A stretch of DNA of 16,611 bases, taken from assembly GCA_944321005.1 (NCBI GenBank), contig CALUJT010000016.1, positions 1 through 16,611 on the forward strand, read 5' to 3'. How positions within the stretch are numbered: the first letter of the stretch is position 1; every line of letters starts with the position of its first letter. Positions 7,030 to 14,674 of this stretch are shown here, one piece after another. The DNA comes from an uncultured Atopobiaceae bacterium. Lineage in GTDB: Bacteria > Actinomycetota > Coriobacteriia > Coriobacteriales > Atopobiaceae. The position numbers and the translations under genes are program-made. The notes under the pieces were generated by a model, which searched no databases, was not told the DNA's origin, and worked only from the letters and a program-made list of their open reading frames with translations.

Positions 7030-9072
7030 CTAGTCCGCGGACTCGGACGCCGCCGTGCTCGTGTCCGGCTGCCCGTAGATCTGGCCGTAGATGTCACGCA
7101 CGACGTACATGGCCGTCGTGGCGCCCCAGTCCGCGCCGTCGACGTTGGCGCAGACGACGTACTTGGGGTCCTCGGCTGGGGCGAAGGAGCAGAACCAGCC
7201 GACGTTTCCCTCCGAGGACTGCTGCTCGGCGGTGCCGGTCTTGGAGAGGACGGTCACGTCGAGGTTGGTCCAGTGCGAGGCCTGCGAGGCGCTCTCGCGA
7301 TAGGTCACGCCCTCGAGGCCGCTGTCGACGAGCTGGCGATAGGTCTCGTCCTCCTCGATGTCCCTCAGGGTCTCGCAGCGGTACTCCGAGACGAGGCCGT
7401 CGCCGATGCGCGCGCGGACGCCCCTCATGAGGTGGGGGCGCCACATGGGCCCCCCGGTGGCGATGCTGCAGTAGGCGGCCGCCATCTGGAGGCTCGTCAC
7501 GAGCATGTCCCCCTGCCCGATGGCGATGTTGCAGTTCTCGCCACCCTGCCAGGTGGCGTCCTCGTCAGAGTATCCGAGGCTCTTGAAGTACTCCCACTTC
7601 CACGCGGCGTCGGGAACGCGGCCGGCCTCCTCCCCCGGGAGGTCGACGCCCGTCTTCTGCCCGAGGCCGTACTCGCGGAAGGTCTCCTGCATGCCCTCGG
7701 GGTTGTCCTTCGAGTAGTAGAAGCCCTTGCCTATCTCGTAGAAGACGACGTCGCAGGAGAACGTGATGCCGTCGGCGAGGTTGATGCCGCCGTGGCCGCT
7801 CTCCTGCCAGCACTTCATGCCGGCCTGGTCCGACTGGTTGCCCGACCACGTCCACCAGCCGGTGCAGACCCAGCTGGAGCTGGGGGTGGCGATCCCGTTG
7901 TCGAGGGCGGCGAACGCGGTGAGGGGCTTGATGACCGAGCCGGGCGGGTACTGCCCCGCGATGGCGCGGTTGAGCATGGGGTAGTTGGCGCTCTCGGCCT
8001 GAAGGTCCTCCCAGTCGGAGGCGGAGATGCCGCCGACGAAGACGCTCGGCGAGAAGGTCGGGTAGCTCGCCATGGCGAGGATCTCGCCGTTGGTGCAGTC
8101 GATCGCCACGGCGGACCCGCTGGCGGGCTTCTCCTCCGAGGCGAGGTCGTCGACGATTCGCTTGAGGGACGCCTCGGCGGCCGCCTGGATGTCGGCGTCG
8201 ATGGTGAGCACGAGGTCGGAGCCTCGCTGCGGCTCGATCGTGGTGGAAAGCCCCACGACGTCCCCGTGGGCGTTGACGTAGACGAGCTGTTCGCCGCGAA
8301 CCCCCTGCAGGACGCTCTCGTACTGCAGCTCGATGCCGGTCTGTCCCACCACGTCGCCGGACCGGTACCCGATCTGTGTCCCGTCGCCCGAGGCGCTCGA
8401 CTCGAGCTGCTCGGCGGTGACGGTTCCGGTGTAGCCCACCACGTGGGCCGCGAGGGACCCCAGCGGGTACGAGCGCTGCGTGCGCTCCTCGATGGTGACG
8501 CCGGGGAACACGTCGGGGTGCTCGCCGATGTAGGCGACGACGCGACGAGACACGTCCACCGAGACGGTCCTGAGGCTCTGATAGCCCGCCGAGGTGTCCT
8601 GGAGCTTGCGACGGACCGCCTGGGCGGGCATCCCGATGAGGTTGGCGAGCAGCTGGACCTCGACCTCGTCGTCGACGACGTCGGACTGCGCGGAGACGGT
8701 GAGGCTCGCGCGGTTGGTCACGATCTCCTTGCCGTTCCTGTCGAGGATGCGTCCGCGGGGCGCCTGCGTGTACACCGTGCTCGTCCTGTTGGACTCGGCG
8801 CGCTCGGCATACTCGTCGGCCGAGACGAGCTGCATGGACCAGAGGCGTGCGAAGAGCGCGGCAAAGATCGCGCCCACCGCCACGGAGAGCCCCACGAGCC
8901 TGGACGAGAGCGTCTTGTCCGAGGAGGAGTCCGACCCGCCGGAGGCGCGGGGGGCGGAGCCGCCGATGTCAAACGTGAAGGCCGCCTCGGAGCGCCCGAA
9001 GACGATGAACACGACGATGAGCGCAACGGCGAGCACCGCGCAGACGATGACTATGACGACGGAGAGATCCAT
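7030..9072 (-). CDS. mrdA: Penicillin-binding protein 2, elongasome D,D-transpeptidase
   Basis: PBP2 cross-links new peptidoglycan during cell elongation, in complex with RodA and MreC. The 680-residue product has a pedestal domain (~85-270, with PRGRILDRNGKEIV at 105-118) and a transpeptidase domain (~315-660). The active-site motifs are S379-V-I-K382, S439-C-D441 (the SxN position, where class B PBP2 proteins often have Asp) and K611-T-G613. The N-terminus is unusual: there are two hydrophobic segments (about 4-26 and 58-82) separated by a polar Ser/Gly-rich linker, whereas PBP2 normally has one anchor. The ATG at 9072 lies nine bases after the mreD stop with AGGGG upstream. A loop at ~400-425 is rich in Trp and carries two Cys. 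Product identity is firm. Confidence 0.96.
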   Translation of the reverse strand: MDLSVVIVIVCAVLAVALIVVFIVFGRSEAAFTFDIGGSAPRASGGSDSSSDKTLSSRLVGLSVAVGAIFAALFARLWSMQLVSADEYAERAESNRTSTVYTQAPRGRILDRNGKEIVTNRASLTVSAQSDVVDDEVEVQLLANLIGMPAQAVRRKLQDTSAGYQSLRTVSVDVSRRVVAYIGEHPDVFPGVTIEERTQRSYPLGSLAAHVVGYTGTVTAEQLESSASGDGTQIGYRSGDVVGQTGIELQYESVLQGVRGEQLVYVNAHGDVVGLSTTIEPQRGSDLVLTIDADIQAAAEASLKRIVDDLASEEKPASGSAVAIDCTNGEILAMASYPTFSPSVFVGGISASDWEDLQAESANYPMLNRAIAGQYPPGSVIKPLTAFAALDNGIATPSSSWVCTGWWTWSGNQSDQAGMKCWQESGHGGINLADGITFSCDVVFYEIGKGFYYSKDNPEGMQETFREYGLGQKTGVDLPGEEAGRVPDAAWKWEYFKSLGYSDEDATWQGGENCNIAIGQGDMLVTSLQMAAAYCSIATGGPMWRPHLMRGVRARIGDGLVSEYRCETLRDIEEDETYRQLVDSGLEGVTYRESASQASHWTNLDVTVLSKTGTAEQQSSEGNVGWFCSFAPAEDPKYVVCANVDGADWGATTAMYVVRDIYGQIYGQPDTSTAASESAD

Positions 9073-9081
9073 GAGGGGCCC

Positions 9082-9621
9082 CTAGAAGCCGCGCTTGCCA
9101 AAGTGGCCGCCCCCGAGACCGGAGCCCGAGACGTGCATCCTCGAGAAGTAGTAGGCGAAGGGGACGAAGAACACGGCGGTGAGAAGCGCGGTGGGAAGCG
9201 TCCTGAAGACGATGACGTCCAGCAGGGAGTCGGCCTGTCCCACGAGGAGCATGGCGAGGTGATAGACGAGGCTCACGCCCAGGTCGGCGCCGCAGAAGAG
9301 CGCAAGCGTGACCGCCAGGTCGCCGGACATGCGGTTGCGCTCCTCGAGGCCGAGGAGAAACGAGGAGACCGTGAGGCAGAACGCCATGAGGCCTATGGGG
9401 CCGGTCGTGGAGAGGTCGAAGAAGAGGCCGGCGAAAAAGCCCACGAGGACGGCCCGCCTGCCGCCCACGAGAAGCGCCACGCAGGCGGAGAAGATCAGGG
9501 CGAAGTTGGCCCGGCCGTTCCCGAGGCCGATGTTGGGCGCGAGGGCGAGCTGCGCCACGCCGCAGATGACGGCCAGCACGGCCGCGCTTCTCGCCTCGCG
9601 GTTCCTGTCTGCCACCTGCAT
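9082..9621 (-). CDS. mreD: Rod shape-determining membrane protein MreD
   Basis: MreD is an integral membrane partner of MreC in the elongasome. The 179-residue product is almost wholly hydrophobic with about five membrane segments, and carries the family-like stretch GFFAGLFFDLSTTGPIG (~60-76). Similarity across MreD proteins is low, so the call rests on this motif, size, topology and position between mreC and mrdA. I chose the ATG at 9621 because it follows the mreC stop by one base and has AGGGGG ahead. A longer frame to 9726 would overlap mreC deeply and begin with an Arg/Thr-rich stretch typical of shadow translation. Confidence 0.9.
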   Translation of the reverse strand: MQVADRNREARSAAVLAVICGVAQLALAPNIGLGNGRANFALIFSACVALLVGGRRAVLVGFFAGLFFDLSTTGPIGLMAFCLTVSSFLLGLEERNRMSGDLAVTLALFCGADLGVSLVYHLAMLLVGQADSLLDVIVFRTLPTALLTAVFFVPFAYYFSRMHVSGSGLGGGHFGKRGF

Positions 9622-9622
9622 G

Positions 9623-10642
9623 TCACACCCCCTGGTAAGCGTCGTCCCCTGTGCCGTCGGCGCCCGCGGCGCCCTCCTCGTCCCCCTCGCCCGAGGAGTC
9701 GTCGGGCTCACCTGCCGCCGCTGCACCCTTGGTGTCCTGGGCGTCGGCCGCGGCGATGTCCTCCTCGGTCGCCTGCTGCTCCTCGGTGAGGGAGGTGATG
9801 ACGAGCACCTCCTCGTTGTTCTCGGCGTGGGCGTAGGGCTCCACGACTATGGTGAGGTACGCGGCGCCCGGCGCGTTCTCGACGCTCGTCACCTCGCCCA
9901 GGGGGAGCCCCTTGGGGAAGACGCCGCCGAGGCCGCTCGTCACCACGACGTCGCCGATGGAGACCGAGCCGTCGGAGGGAATGAGCGAGAGGCGGAGCTG
10001 GTCCCCCACGGTGCCCTCGAGCATCCCCTGGAGGCGGCTCGACTGAAGCATGGCGGAGACGGAGGAGTTCTCGTCGGTGATCAGGCGCACGGTCGAGGTG
10101 GTGGGCCCGCACTCCACGATCTGGCCGATGACGCCGCTCGAGGAGGTCACCGGCATGCCGACGGACACCCCGGTGAGACTCCCCTTGTCGATGGTCACGG
10201 TGGAGGACCAGGAGTCGGTGGACCCGGAGATGATGTGGGCGGCGGTTGACTGCAGGTTGTTGACGTCCTGCAGGTCGAGCAGGCCCTGGAGCCTCTCGAC
10301 CGACATGGCCGCCTCCTCCAGCTCGACGTTTCTGGCCCTGAGCCTCTCGTTCTCCTCCCGGAGCTCGGAGAGGGTCTGCTGGTCGGCCGTGAGGTTGGTG
10401 AAGACGTTGCCGAGCCCCTGGAAGGGCATCGAGAGCGTGGAGCCGAGGTAGCGCACCGGCGAGGTGACGGTCTGGAAGGCACCGCGGACAAGGCCGAGGG
10501 GCCCCTCGTCGCCCATGCGGCAGCTCGCGGTGAAGAGGGCTATGGACACGATGACGCAGGCGACGAGGGCGCCCCCGCCGCCTCCCTGCCGAGCGTTTCC
10601 GAGCGTCGGCCCCGAGGGCCGGCGAGTTCCGGTGAGAGGCAC
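9623..10642 (-). CDS. mreC: Rod shape-determining protein MreC
   Basis: MreC is a bitopic membrane protein whose extracytoplasmic part binds and activates PBP2. From the GTG at 10642 it has 339 residues: a short basic N-terminus, one membrane segment (~24-41), a coiled coil (~85-123, containing LSELREENERLRARNVELEE) and the two beta-barrel lobes (~130-280). These include VTIDKGSLTGVSVGMPV, VIGQIVE and GVFPKGLPLGEV. The tail (~283-339) is an acidic, Ala/Gly-rich extension with no family counterpart I recognise. GTG 10642 is the only usable start between the mreB stop and the membrane segment; AGAAGG lies upstream within mreB. ATG-initiated longer versions would overlap mreB. Confidence 0.93.
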   Translation of the reverse strand: MPLTGTRRPSGPTLGNARQGGGGGALVACVIVSIALFTASCRMGDEGPLGLVRGAFQTVTSPVRYLGSTLSMPFQGLGNVFTNLTADQQTLSELREENERLRARNVELEEAAMSVERLQGLLDLQDVNNLQSTAAHIISGSTDSWSSTVTIDKGSLTGVSVGMPVTSSSGVIGQIVECGPTTSTVRLITDENSSVSAMLQSSRLQGMLEGTVGDQLRLSLIPSDGSVSIGDVVVTSGLGGVFPKGLPLGEVTSVENAPGAAYLTIVVEPYAHAENNEEVLVITSLTEEQQATEEDIAAADAQDTKGAAAAGEPDDSSGEGDEEGAAGADGTGDDAYQGV

Positions 10643-10647
10643 GCCTG

Positions 10648-11688
10648 CTAGCTCGCCTTCTGAACGAATCCGCCGGAGAGGGCGTTGGCCTCGAGCACGC
10701 GCGCGCATCCGTTGACAACGTTCTCGAGGGCCGTGGGGCTCACGTTGACGGGAACGCCGGTCTCCTCGCGCAGGCGCTGGTCGAGGCCGCGGAGAAGCCC
10801 GCCGCCGCCGGTGAGGAGGATGCCGTAGTACATGAGGTCGGAGGCGAGGTCGGGCGGCGTGACGTCAAGGGCGTCCTTGACGGCCTTGGTGACCTCGTCG
10901 AGGGGACGGTCGAGCGCGCGACGGATCTCCTCGCTCTCGATGCGAACGGACTTGGGGAGGCCGCTCATGACGTCGCGGCCGTTGGCCTCGACGTCGAGCT
11001 CCTCCGCGAGCGGGGCCGCGGAGCCCACCTTGATCTTGATGTCCTCGGCCGTGCGCTCGCCGATGGAGAGGTTGTAGGCGTCGCGCACGTGCTCGAGGAT
11101 GGTCTGGTCGAACTCGTCGCCCGCCGTGCGGATGGACTGGGACACGACGATGCCGCCCATGGAGATGACGGCGACCTCCGTCGTGCCGCCGCCGATGTCG
11201 ACGACCATGGAGCCGGTGGGGTCCTCGATGGGCAGGTCGGCGCCGATGGCGGCGGCCATGGGCTCCTCGATGAGGTAGGCCTGCCGGGCGCCCGCGGAGA
11301 TGGTGGCCTCGAAGACGGCGCGCTTCTCCACGGACGTGACGCCCGAGGGAACACACACGACGACGCGCGGCCTGGGAGACCAGGGGTAGCGGCGCTCGCG
11401 AGCCTTCTCGATGAAGTAGCGGAGCATCACCTCCGTCACGTCAAAGTCGGCGATGACGCCGTCCTTGAGGGGGCGCTCGGCGATGATCGAGCCGGGCGTG
11501 CGGCCGATCATGCGCTTGGCGTCGGCGCCCACGGCGAGCACGCGGCTCTCGCTCTTGTCGATGGCCACGACCGAGGGCTCGTTGATGACGATGCCCTGGC
11601 CGCGCACGGCGACGAGCGTGTTGGCGGTGCCGAGGTCGATCGCGAGGTCGCCGCCGTATTCGCCGAAGAGGGAGTCAAAGAGAGACAT
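10648..11688 (-). CDS. mreB: Actin-like rod shape-determining protein MreB
   Basis: MreB forms ATP-dependent membrane-bound filaments that guide the elongasome. The 346-residue product has the usual length and the actin-family nucleotide motifs: phosphate 1 DLAIDLGTANTLV (14-26), phosphate 2 VDIGGGTTEVAVIS (163-176) and the adenosine motif LLTGGGGLLRGLD near the C-terminus. GDEFDQTI and IGERTAEDIKIKVG are typical of MreB rather than DnaK. The N-terminal MSLFDSLFG is short and amphipathic, as in MreB proteins that bind membrane directly. It begins 11 bases after the TPR gene and is followed by mreC after five bases. Confidence 0.97.
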   Translation of the reverse strand: MSLFDSLFGEYGGDLAIDLGTANTLVAVRGQGIVINEPSVVAIDKSESRVLAVGADAKRMIGRTPGSIIAERPLKDGVIADFDVTEVMLRYFIEKARERRYPWSPRPRVVVCVPSGVTSVEKRAVFEATISAGARQAYLIEEPMAAAIGADLPIEDPTGSMVVDIGGGTTEVAVISMGGIVVSQSIRTAGDEFDQTILEHVRDAYNLSIGERTAEDIKIKVGSAAPLAEELDVEANGRDVMSGLPKSVRIESEEIRRALDRPLDEVTKAVKDALDVTPPDLASDLMYYGILLTGGGGLLRGLDQRLREETGVPVNVSPTALENVVNGCARVLEANALSGGFVQKAS

Positions 11689-11699
11689 GCGAATCCGCC

Positions 11700-13010
11700 C
11701 TAGTTCTCCGAGTTGTCACCGGACGCGCCCTGGGACGCGTACTCCGGGGTCACCGTGGTGACCTTCCAGCTGATGCCGTCGCGGACGAGCTCGACGGTGT
11801 AGTCCTGCTCCCCGCCCTCGGCGAGCGTGGCGGTGAGGTAGACCGTGGACTCGGTCATGCTGCGGTCCACGCCGAGGACGGTGACCGTGGTGTCACCGGT
11901 GGGCATGACGTCGGACATCTCCTCGATGACGCTCTCGGAGGTGCCGGAGGCGACGTAGGGGTCGAGCTCCTGGCCTGAGGACTTGGCCTCGAAGAGGCTC
12001 TCGGCGACGGACTCCTGGGTGGGCCAGCCGTACCCCTTCACGTAGCCGAAGACGCCCGCGCCCGCGACGAGAAGGAGCAGAACGAGGATGAAGATGAAGA
12101 CCTTGAGGCCGGTGTGACGGTGCTTGCGCTTGACCTTGCGGTCGTGCTTGTCAGCCGCGACGAGGTCCTCCTCGGTGACGGAGAAGAAGCCCGTGTCCTC
12201 GGGCGAGGGCATGAGCTCGCCAGAGGCGCCGGTGGGGTCGAGGGGGTCGTAGCCGCCGCCGTAGCCCGCCGCGGCGAGGAAGGCGTCGGTCTCGGAGGGA
12301 CGGCGCTCGGCGAGGGCCGCCACGGCCTTGCGCGCGGCGTCATAGGAGGCCTGGGCCTCGGGAGAGAGCGTGAGGGTGCCGTCGGCGGTGGCGTGGCCGA
12401 AGGCGTCGACCGCCTCGGACATGCGGTTGGCGGCGACGTAGGCCAGGCCGAGGTCGCGCCAGATCTGGTTCTGGTTCTCGAGCGGCGTGGTGAAGTCGAG
12501 GGCGGTGCGGTAGGCCTCGACGGCGTCGACGGGGCGCCCGAGCCTCATGAAGCAGCCCCCCAGGTCGGAGAGGGCGACGGCGGGCGCGGGGTTGGCCTCG
12601 TCGATGGCGGCGCTCCTGTACGCCATGCCGGCGCTGCGAACGTCCCCGAGCTTCTCGTACGCGGAGCCGAGCGCCATGTACGCCTTGTAGGGGGTGGCGT
12701 AGGACTGGTCCTGGACCGCCTCGTTGAGGGCGGCCACCGCCTCCTGGGCGCGGCCGGCGGCGAGAAGGGCCCTGCCGCGGTTGCAGGAGAGCGCGCCGCG
12801 CTTGCCGTAGGCCTCGTCCCCGAGGGCCGACTCGTAGGCGCGGGCCGCCGCGTCGAACTGGCCGAGCTTCATGTACGCGTTTCCGCGAAGGTGGTCGACC
12901 TCGCCGGCCGCCTCGCCGGGGGCGGTGGCGGCCGCGAGCTGCGTCACGGCCCCAAGCCAGTCACCGCTCTGATAGGCGTGCTTGCCGGACTCGTATGCCT
13001 GCTGATTCAC
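11700..13010 (-). CDS. Membrane-anchored TPR protein of the mre operon
   Basis: This protein of about 436 residues has an N-terminal region of roughly six tetratricopeptide repeats (~1-215; for example GNAYMKLGQFDAAARAYESA and GLAYVAANRMSEAVDAFGHA). An acidic linker (~235-285) and a basic patch (DRKVKRKHRH) follow, then one membrane helix (~304-324) and an extracytoplasmic domain of about 110 residues. The positive charges before the helix place the TPRs in the cytoplasm, a layout suited to linking cytoplasmic partners to the wall machinery. I favour the GTG at 13010, which has GGAGGG at ideal spacing; an ATG at 13022 in the same frame has only CGAGG one base upstream. It lies between the cyclophilin and mreB. 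I do not recognise the outer domain, and the function is unknown. Confidence 0.8.
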   Translation of the reverse strand: MNQQAYESGKHAYQSGDWLGAVTQLAAATAPGEAAGEVDHLRGNAYMKLGQFDAAARAYESALGDEAYGKRGALSCNRGRALLAAGRAQEAVAALNEAVQDQSYATPYKAYMALGSAYEKLGDVRSAGMAYRSAAIDEANPAPAVALSDLGGCFMRLGRPVDAVEAYRTALDFTTPLENQNQIWRDLGLAYVAANRMSEAVDAFGHATADGTLTLSPEAQASYDAARKAVAALAERRPSETDAFLAAAGYGGGYDPLDPTGASGELMPSPEDTGFFSVTEEDLVAADKHDRKVKRKHRHTGLKVFIFILVLLLLVAGAGVFGYVKGYGWPTQESVAESLFEAKSSGQELDPYVASGTSESVIEEMSDVMPTGDTTVTVLGVDRSMTESTVYLTATLAEGGEQDYTVELVRDGISWKVTTVTPEYASQGASGDNSEN

Positions 13011-13034
13011 TGTGCCCTCCATACCTCGTGCGCG

Positions 13035-13583
13035 CTAGGCGCGGACGTGCTCGATCCTGACGGAGTTGATGACGTCGCCCTGGCGAAGCTCGCGAACGAC
13101 GTCCATGCCCTCGACGGTGGCACCGAAGACGGTGTAGCCGGAGTCGAGGCCGTGCTGGGGACCGAGGCAGAAGTAGAACTGAGACCCCGCGGAGTTGGGG
13201 TCCATGGAACGCGCCATGGCGAGGGCGCCGTCAACGTGGGAGTTGTTGGGGTTGACGGTGTACTCCTCGCGGATGCGGTATCCCGGACCGCCGGTGCCGG
13301 GGCGGCCGGAGGGGCCGGGGCGTCCGGCGGCGACATCCTCGGGGGACATGTCCCTCGTGTTGGGGCAGCCCCCCTGGATGACGAAGCCGGGAACGTAGCG
13401 GTGGAACTTGAGGTCGTCGTAGAAGCCCGACTCGGCGAGCTCGCAGAAGTTGGCAACGTGGACGGGTGCCCCGGCCCCGTCGAGCCGGGCGCGGATGACG
13501 CCCCTCGACGTGTCGAAGACGGCGACCTCGTCGCCCCTGACCTCGTAGGCGGGATTGTAGAGCGGGTCCTGGATGAAGCCCAT
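13035..13583 (-). CDS. Cyclophilin-type peptidyl-prolyl cis-trans isomerase
   Basis: Cyclophilins catalyse cis-trans isomerisation of Xaa-Pro bonds. The 182-residue product shows FHRYVPGFVIQGG (60-72, with the catalytic-type Arg at 62), ALAMARSMDPNSAGSQFYF (120-138) and YTVFGATVEGMDVV (150-163). Positions equivalent to human CypA Trp121 and His126 appear to be Gly145 and Tyr150, which suggests weak cyclosporin binding; this is inference from alignment by eye. A Gly/Pro-rich insert lies at ~88-101. There is no signal peptide or lipobox, so it is probably cytoplasmic. The ATG at 13583 has AAGGGGG seven bases upstream; a longer frame to 13631 would start upstream of the promoter's likely start point. 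It is the first gene of the mre operon. Confidence 0.93.
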   Translation of the reverse strand: MGFIQDPLYNPAYEVRGDEVAVFDTSRGVIRARLDGAGAPVHVANFCELAESGFYDDLKFHRYVPGFVIQGGCPNTRDMSPEDVAAGRPGPSGRPGTGGPGYRIREEYTVNPNNSHVDGALAMARSMDPNSAGSQFYFCLGPQHGLDSGYTVFGATVEGMDVVRELRQGDVINSVRIEHVRA

Positions 13584-13624
13584 GCGCCATCCCCCTTCGT
13601 CCGACTGGCCCTTTCGGCCCAAAG

Positions 13625-13684
13625 CTAGCAACTCTGAGATTTTAGCAAGAAGCGCGCGATTTCACACATTCGGCAGAGTGCTAG
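13625..13684. promoter_or_regulatory. Inverted repeat flanking the cyclophilin promoter
   Basis: CTAGCAACTCTG (13625-13636) and CAGAGTGCTAG (13674-13684) are inverted copies apart from one extra base. They enclose the extended -10 and place one arm over the predicted start point. The outer arm includes the stop codon of the upstream gene. On the minus strand the first arm reads CTAGCACTC, close to half of the HrcA operator CIRCE (TTAGCACTC). The other arm is imperfect, however, and the spacing is far too wide for CIRCE. A repressor site or a leader hairpin is possible. Confidence 0.4.
13639..13647 (-). promoter_or_regulatory. Extended -10 promoter of the cyclophilin-TPR-mreBCD-mrdA-rodA operon
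   Basis: The minus strand reads TGCTAAAAT, an extended -10 (TGn plus TAAAAT), in a 97-base AT-richer gap between two genes. No clear -35 lies 16-18 bases upstream, which is acceptable for extended -10 promoters. The start would fall near 13632, giving a leader of about 49 bases with the AAGGGGG ribosome site. It is the only good promoter I see ahead of the seven closely packed genes downstream. Confidence 0.6.
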
Positions 13685-14655
13685 TCGGTTGAGGGCGCCC
13701 AGTCCTCGTAGTTCTCGGCGAAGAGCAGGGCGAACGAGCGCCCGGACGACACCTCGGAGATGATCTCGGCGCTGTCGGCGGAGGGGTCCTCCGAGGCGGC
13801 CGAGATCTCCCACGCCTCCACGAGGGCGTCGCTTCGGTTCCTCAGCCAGTTCCCGAGCGTGTTGAGGTTCTTCATGTCGTCTGCCCAGGGGCTCGTGTCG
13901 TCGAAGGTCCCGCTCATGTCGTCGATGAGGTTCGAGATGTCAATGGCGACGGCGCGGGCGTTCTCGAGGCCGGCGGCGCGGGCCTCGGCGTCACCGGAGA
14001 CGCCCGTATCGCGCAGCTCGCTCTCGGAGTCGTCCACGCGCGAGGAGAGCTCGCCCAGCTCCCTGTAGAACCTCTCCATGTTCTGCGCGACCTGCTCGAC
14101 GGCGCTCACCTGGTCTCCGGACTCGTCCTGCCCCGTGAGGCTGTCGACCGTACCCGGGAACCCCTGCATCGAGGTGTCCGCGGGCGTCTTTGCCGAGATG
14201 CTCGTGGCGTCCGGGTCCCAGGGGTGCGTGATGACGAGCGCGGCGCCGCCCACCACCGCCACGGCGAGCGTGGCGGCGAGCGCGAAGGCGCGCGTCCGGG
14301 GCATGCGGTCCCCGAGCGCCGTGGGCGTGGAGGAGCCGTCGGCACCGGGGATGGCGCTCTCGATGCGCGTCATGACGCTCGTCTCCTCCTCGGACACCGG
14401 GATGACCCCGGTGTCGCCGATGGAGGGCAGGGATATGTCCCGGGTGCGCCTGACGGGCGCGGGGGAGCTCGAGGGGCGAACGTCGGAGCCGCACTTGGGG
14501 CACACGTCGGCCCCCGGCGGCACGAGGGCCCCGCACCCGGGGCACCACGTGGCGTCGGCGAGCGAGAGCTTCTGCGTCACGTCGAGCGGCTCGTGGCATC
14601 GCGGGCACGAGAGCGCGCCGTCGCTCACCAGGGCGCCGCAGGAAGGGCAGATCAC
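13681..14655 (-). CDS. Double zinc-ribbon membrane protein
   Basis: This 324-residue protein begins with two zinc ribbons: C3-x2-C6 with C17-x2-C20, and C38-x2-C41 with C52-x2-C55. A polar linker (~60-120) leads to one membrane helix (~123-143) and a helical, acidic outer domain of about 180 residues (for example ERFYRELGELSSRVDDSESELRD, a probable coiled coil). The ribbons should face the cytoplasm. The start is a GTG at 14655 with GGGGAG six bases upstream, giving the N-terminus ICPSCG right after the initiator. It begins 19 bases after the aconitase stop and may be co-transcribed with it. I do not recognise the outer domain. Such ribbons commonly mediate protein contacts, and no enzymatic motif is seen. 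Confidence 0.85.
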   Translation of the reverse strand: MICPSCGALVSDGALSCPRCHEPLDVTQKLSLADATWCPGCGALVPPGADVCPKCGSDVRPSSSPAPVRRTRDISLPSIGDTGVIPVSEEETSVMTRIESAIPGADGSSTPTALGDRMPRTRAFALAATLAVAVVGGAALVITHPWDPDATSISAKTPADTSMQGFPGTVDSLTGQDESGDQVSAVEQVAQNMERFYRELGELSSRVDDSESELRDTGVSGDAEARAAGLENARAVAIDISNLIDDMSGTFDDTSPWADDMKNLNTLGNWLRNRSDALVEAWEISAASEDPSADSAEIISEVSSGRSFALLFAENYEDWAPSTD

Positions 14656-14674
14656 GGGCGTCTCCCCTCCCCGC

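Noticed and set aside
6301..9789. A 1162-codon open frame on the plus strand antisense to rodA, mrdA, mreD and mreC
   Set aside because: It lies opposite four recognised genes, its product is a Gly/Ala/Glu/Asp/His-rich composition typical of the complement of GC-rich coding DNA, and it contains no recognisable domain.
13625..13684. Canonical CIRCE/HrcA operator
   Set aside because: CIRCE needs TTAGCACTC-N9-GAGTGCTAA; here one arm has an insertion and the arms are about 37 bases apart.
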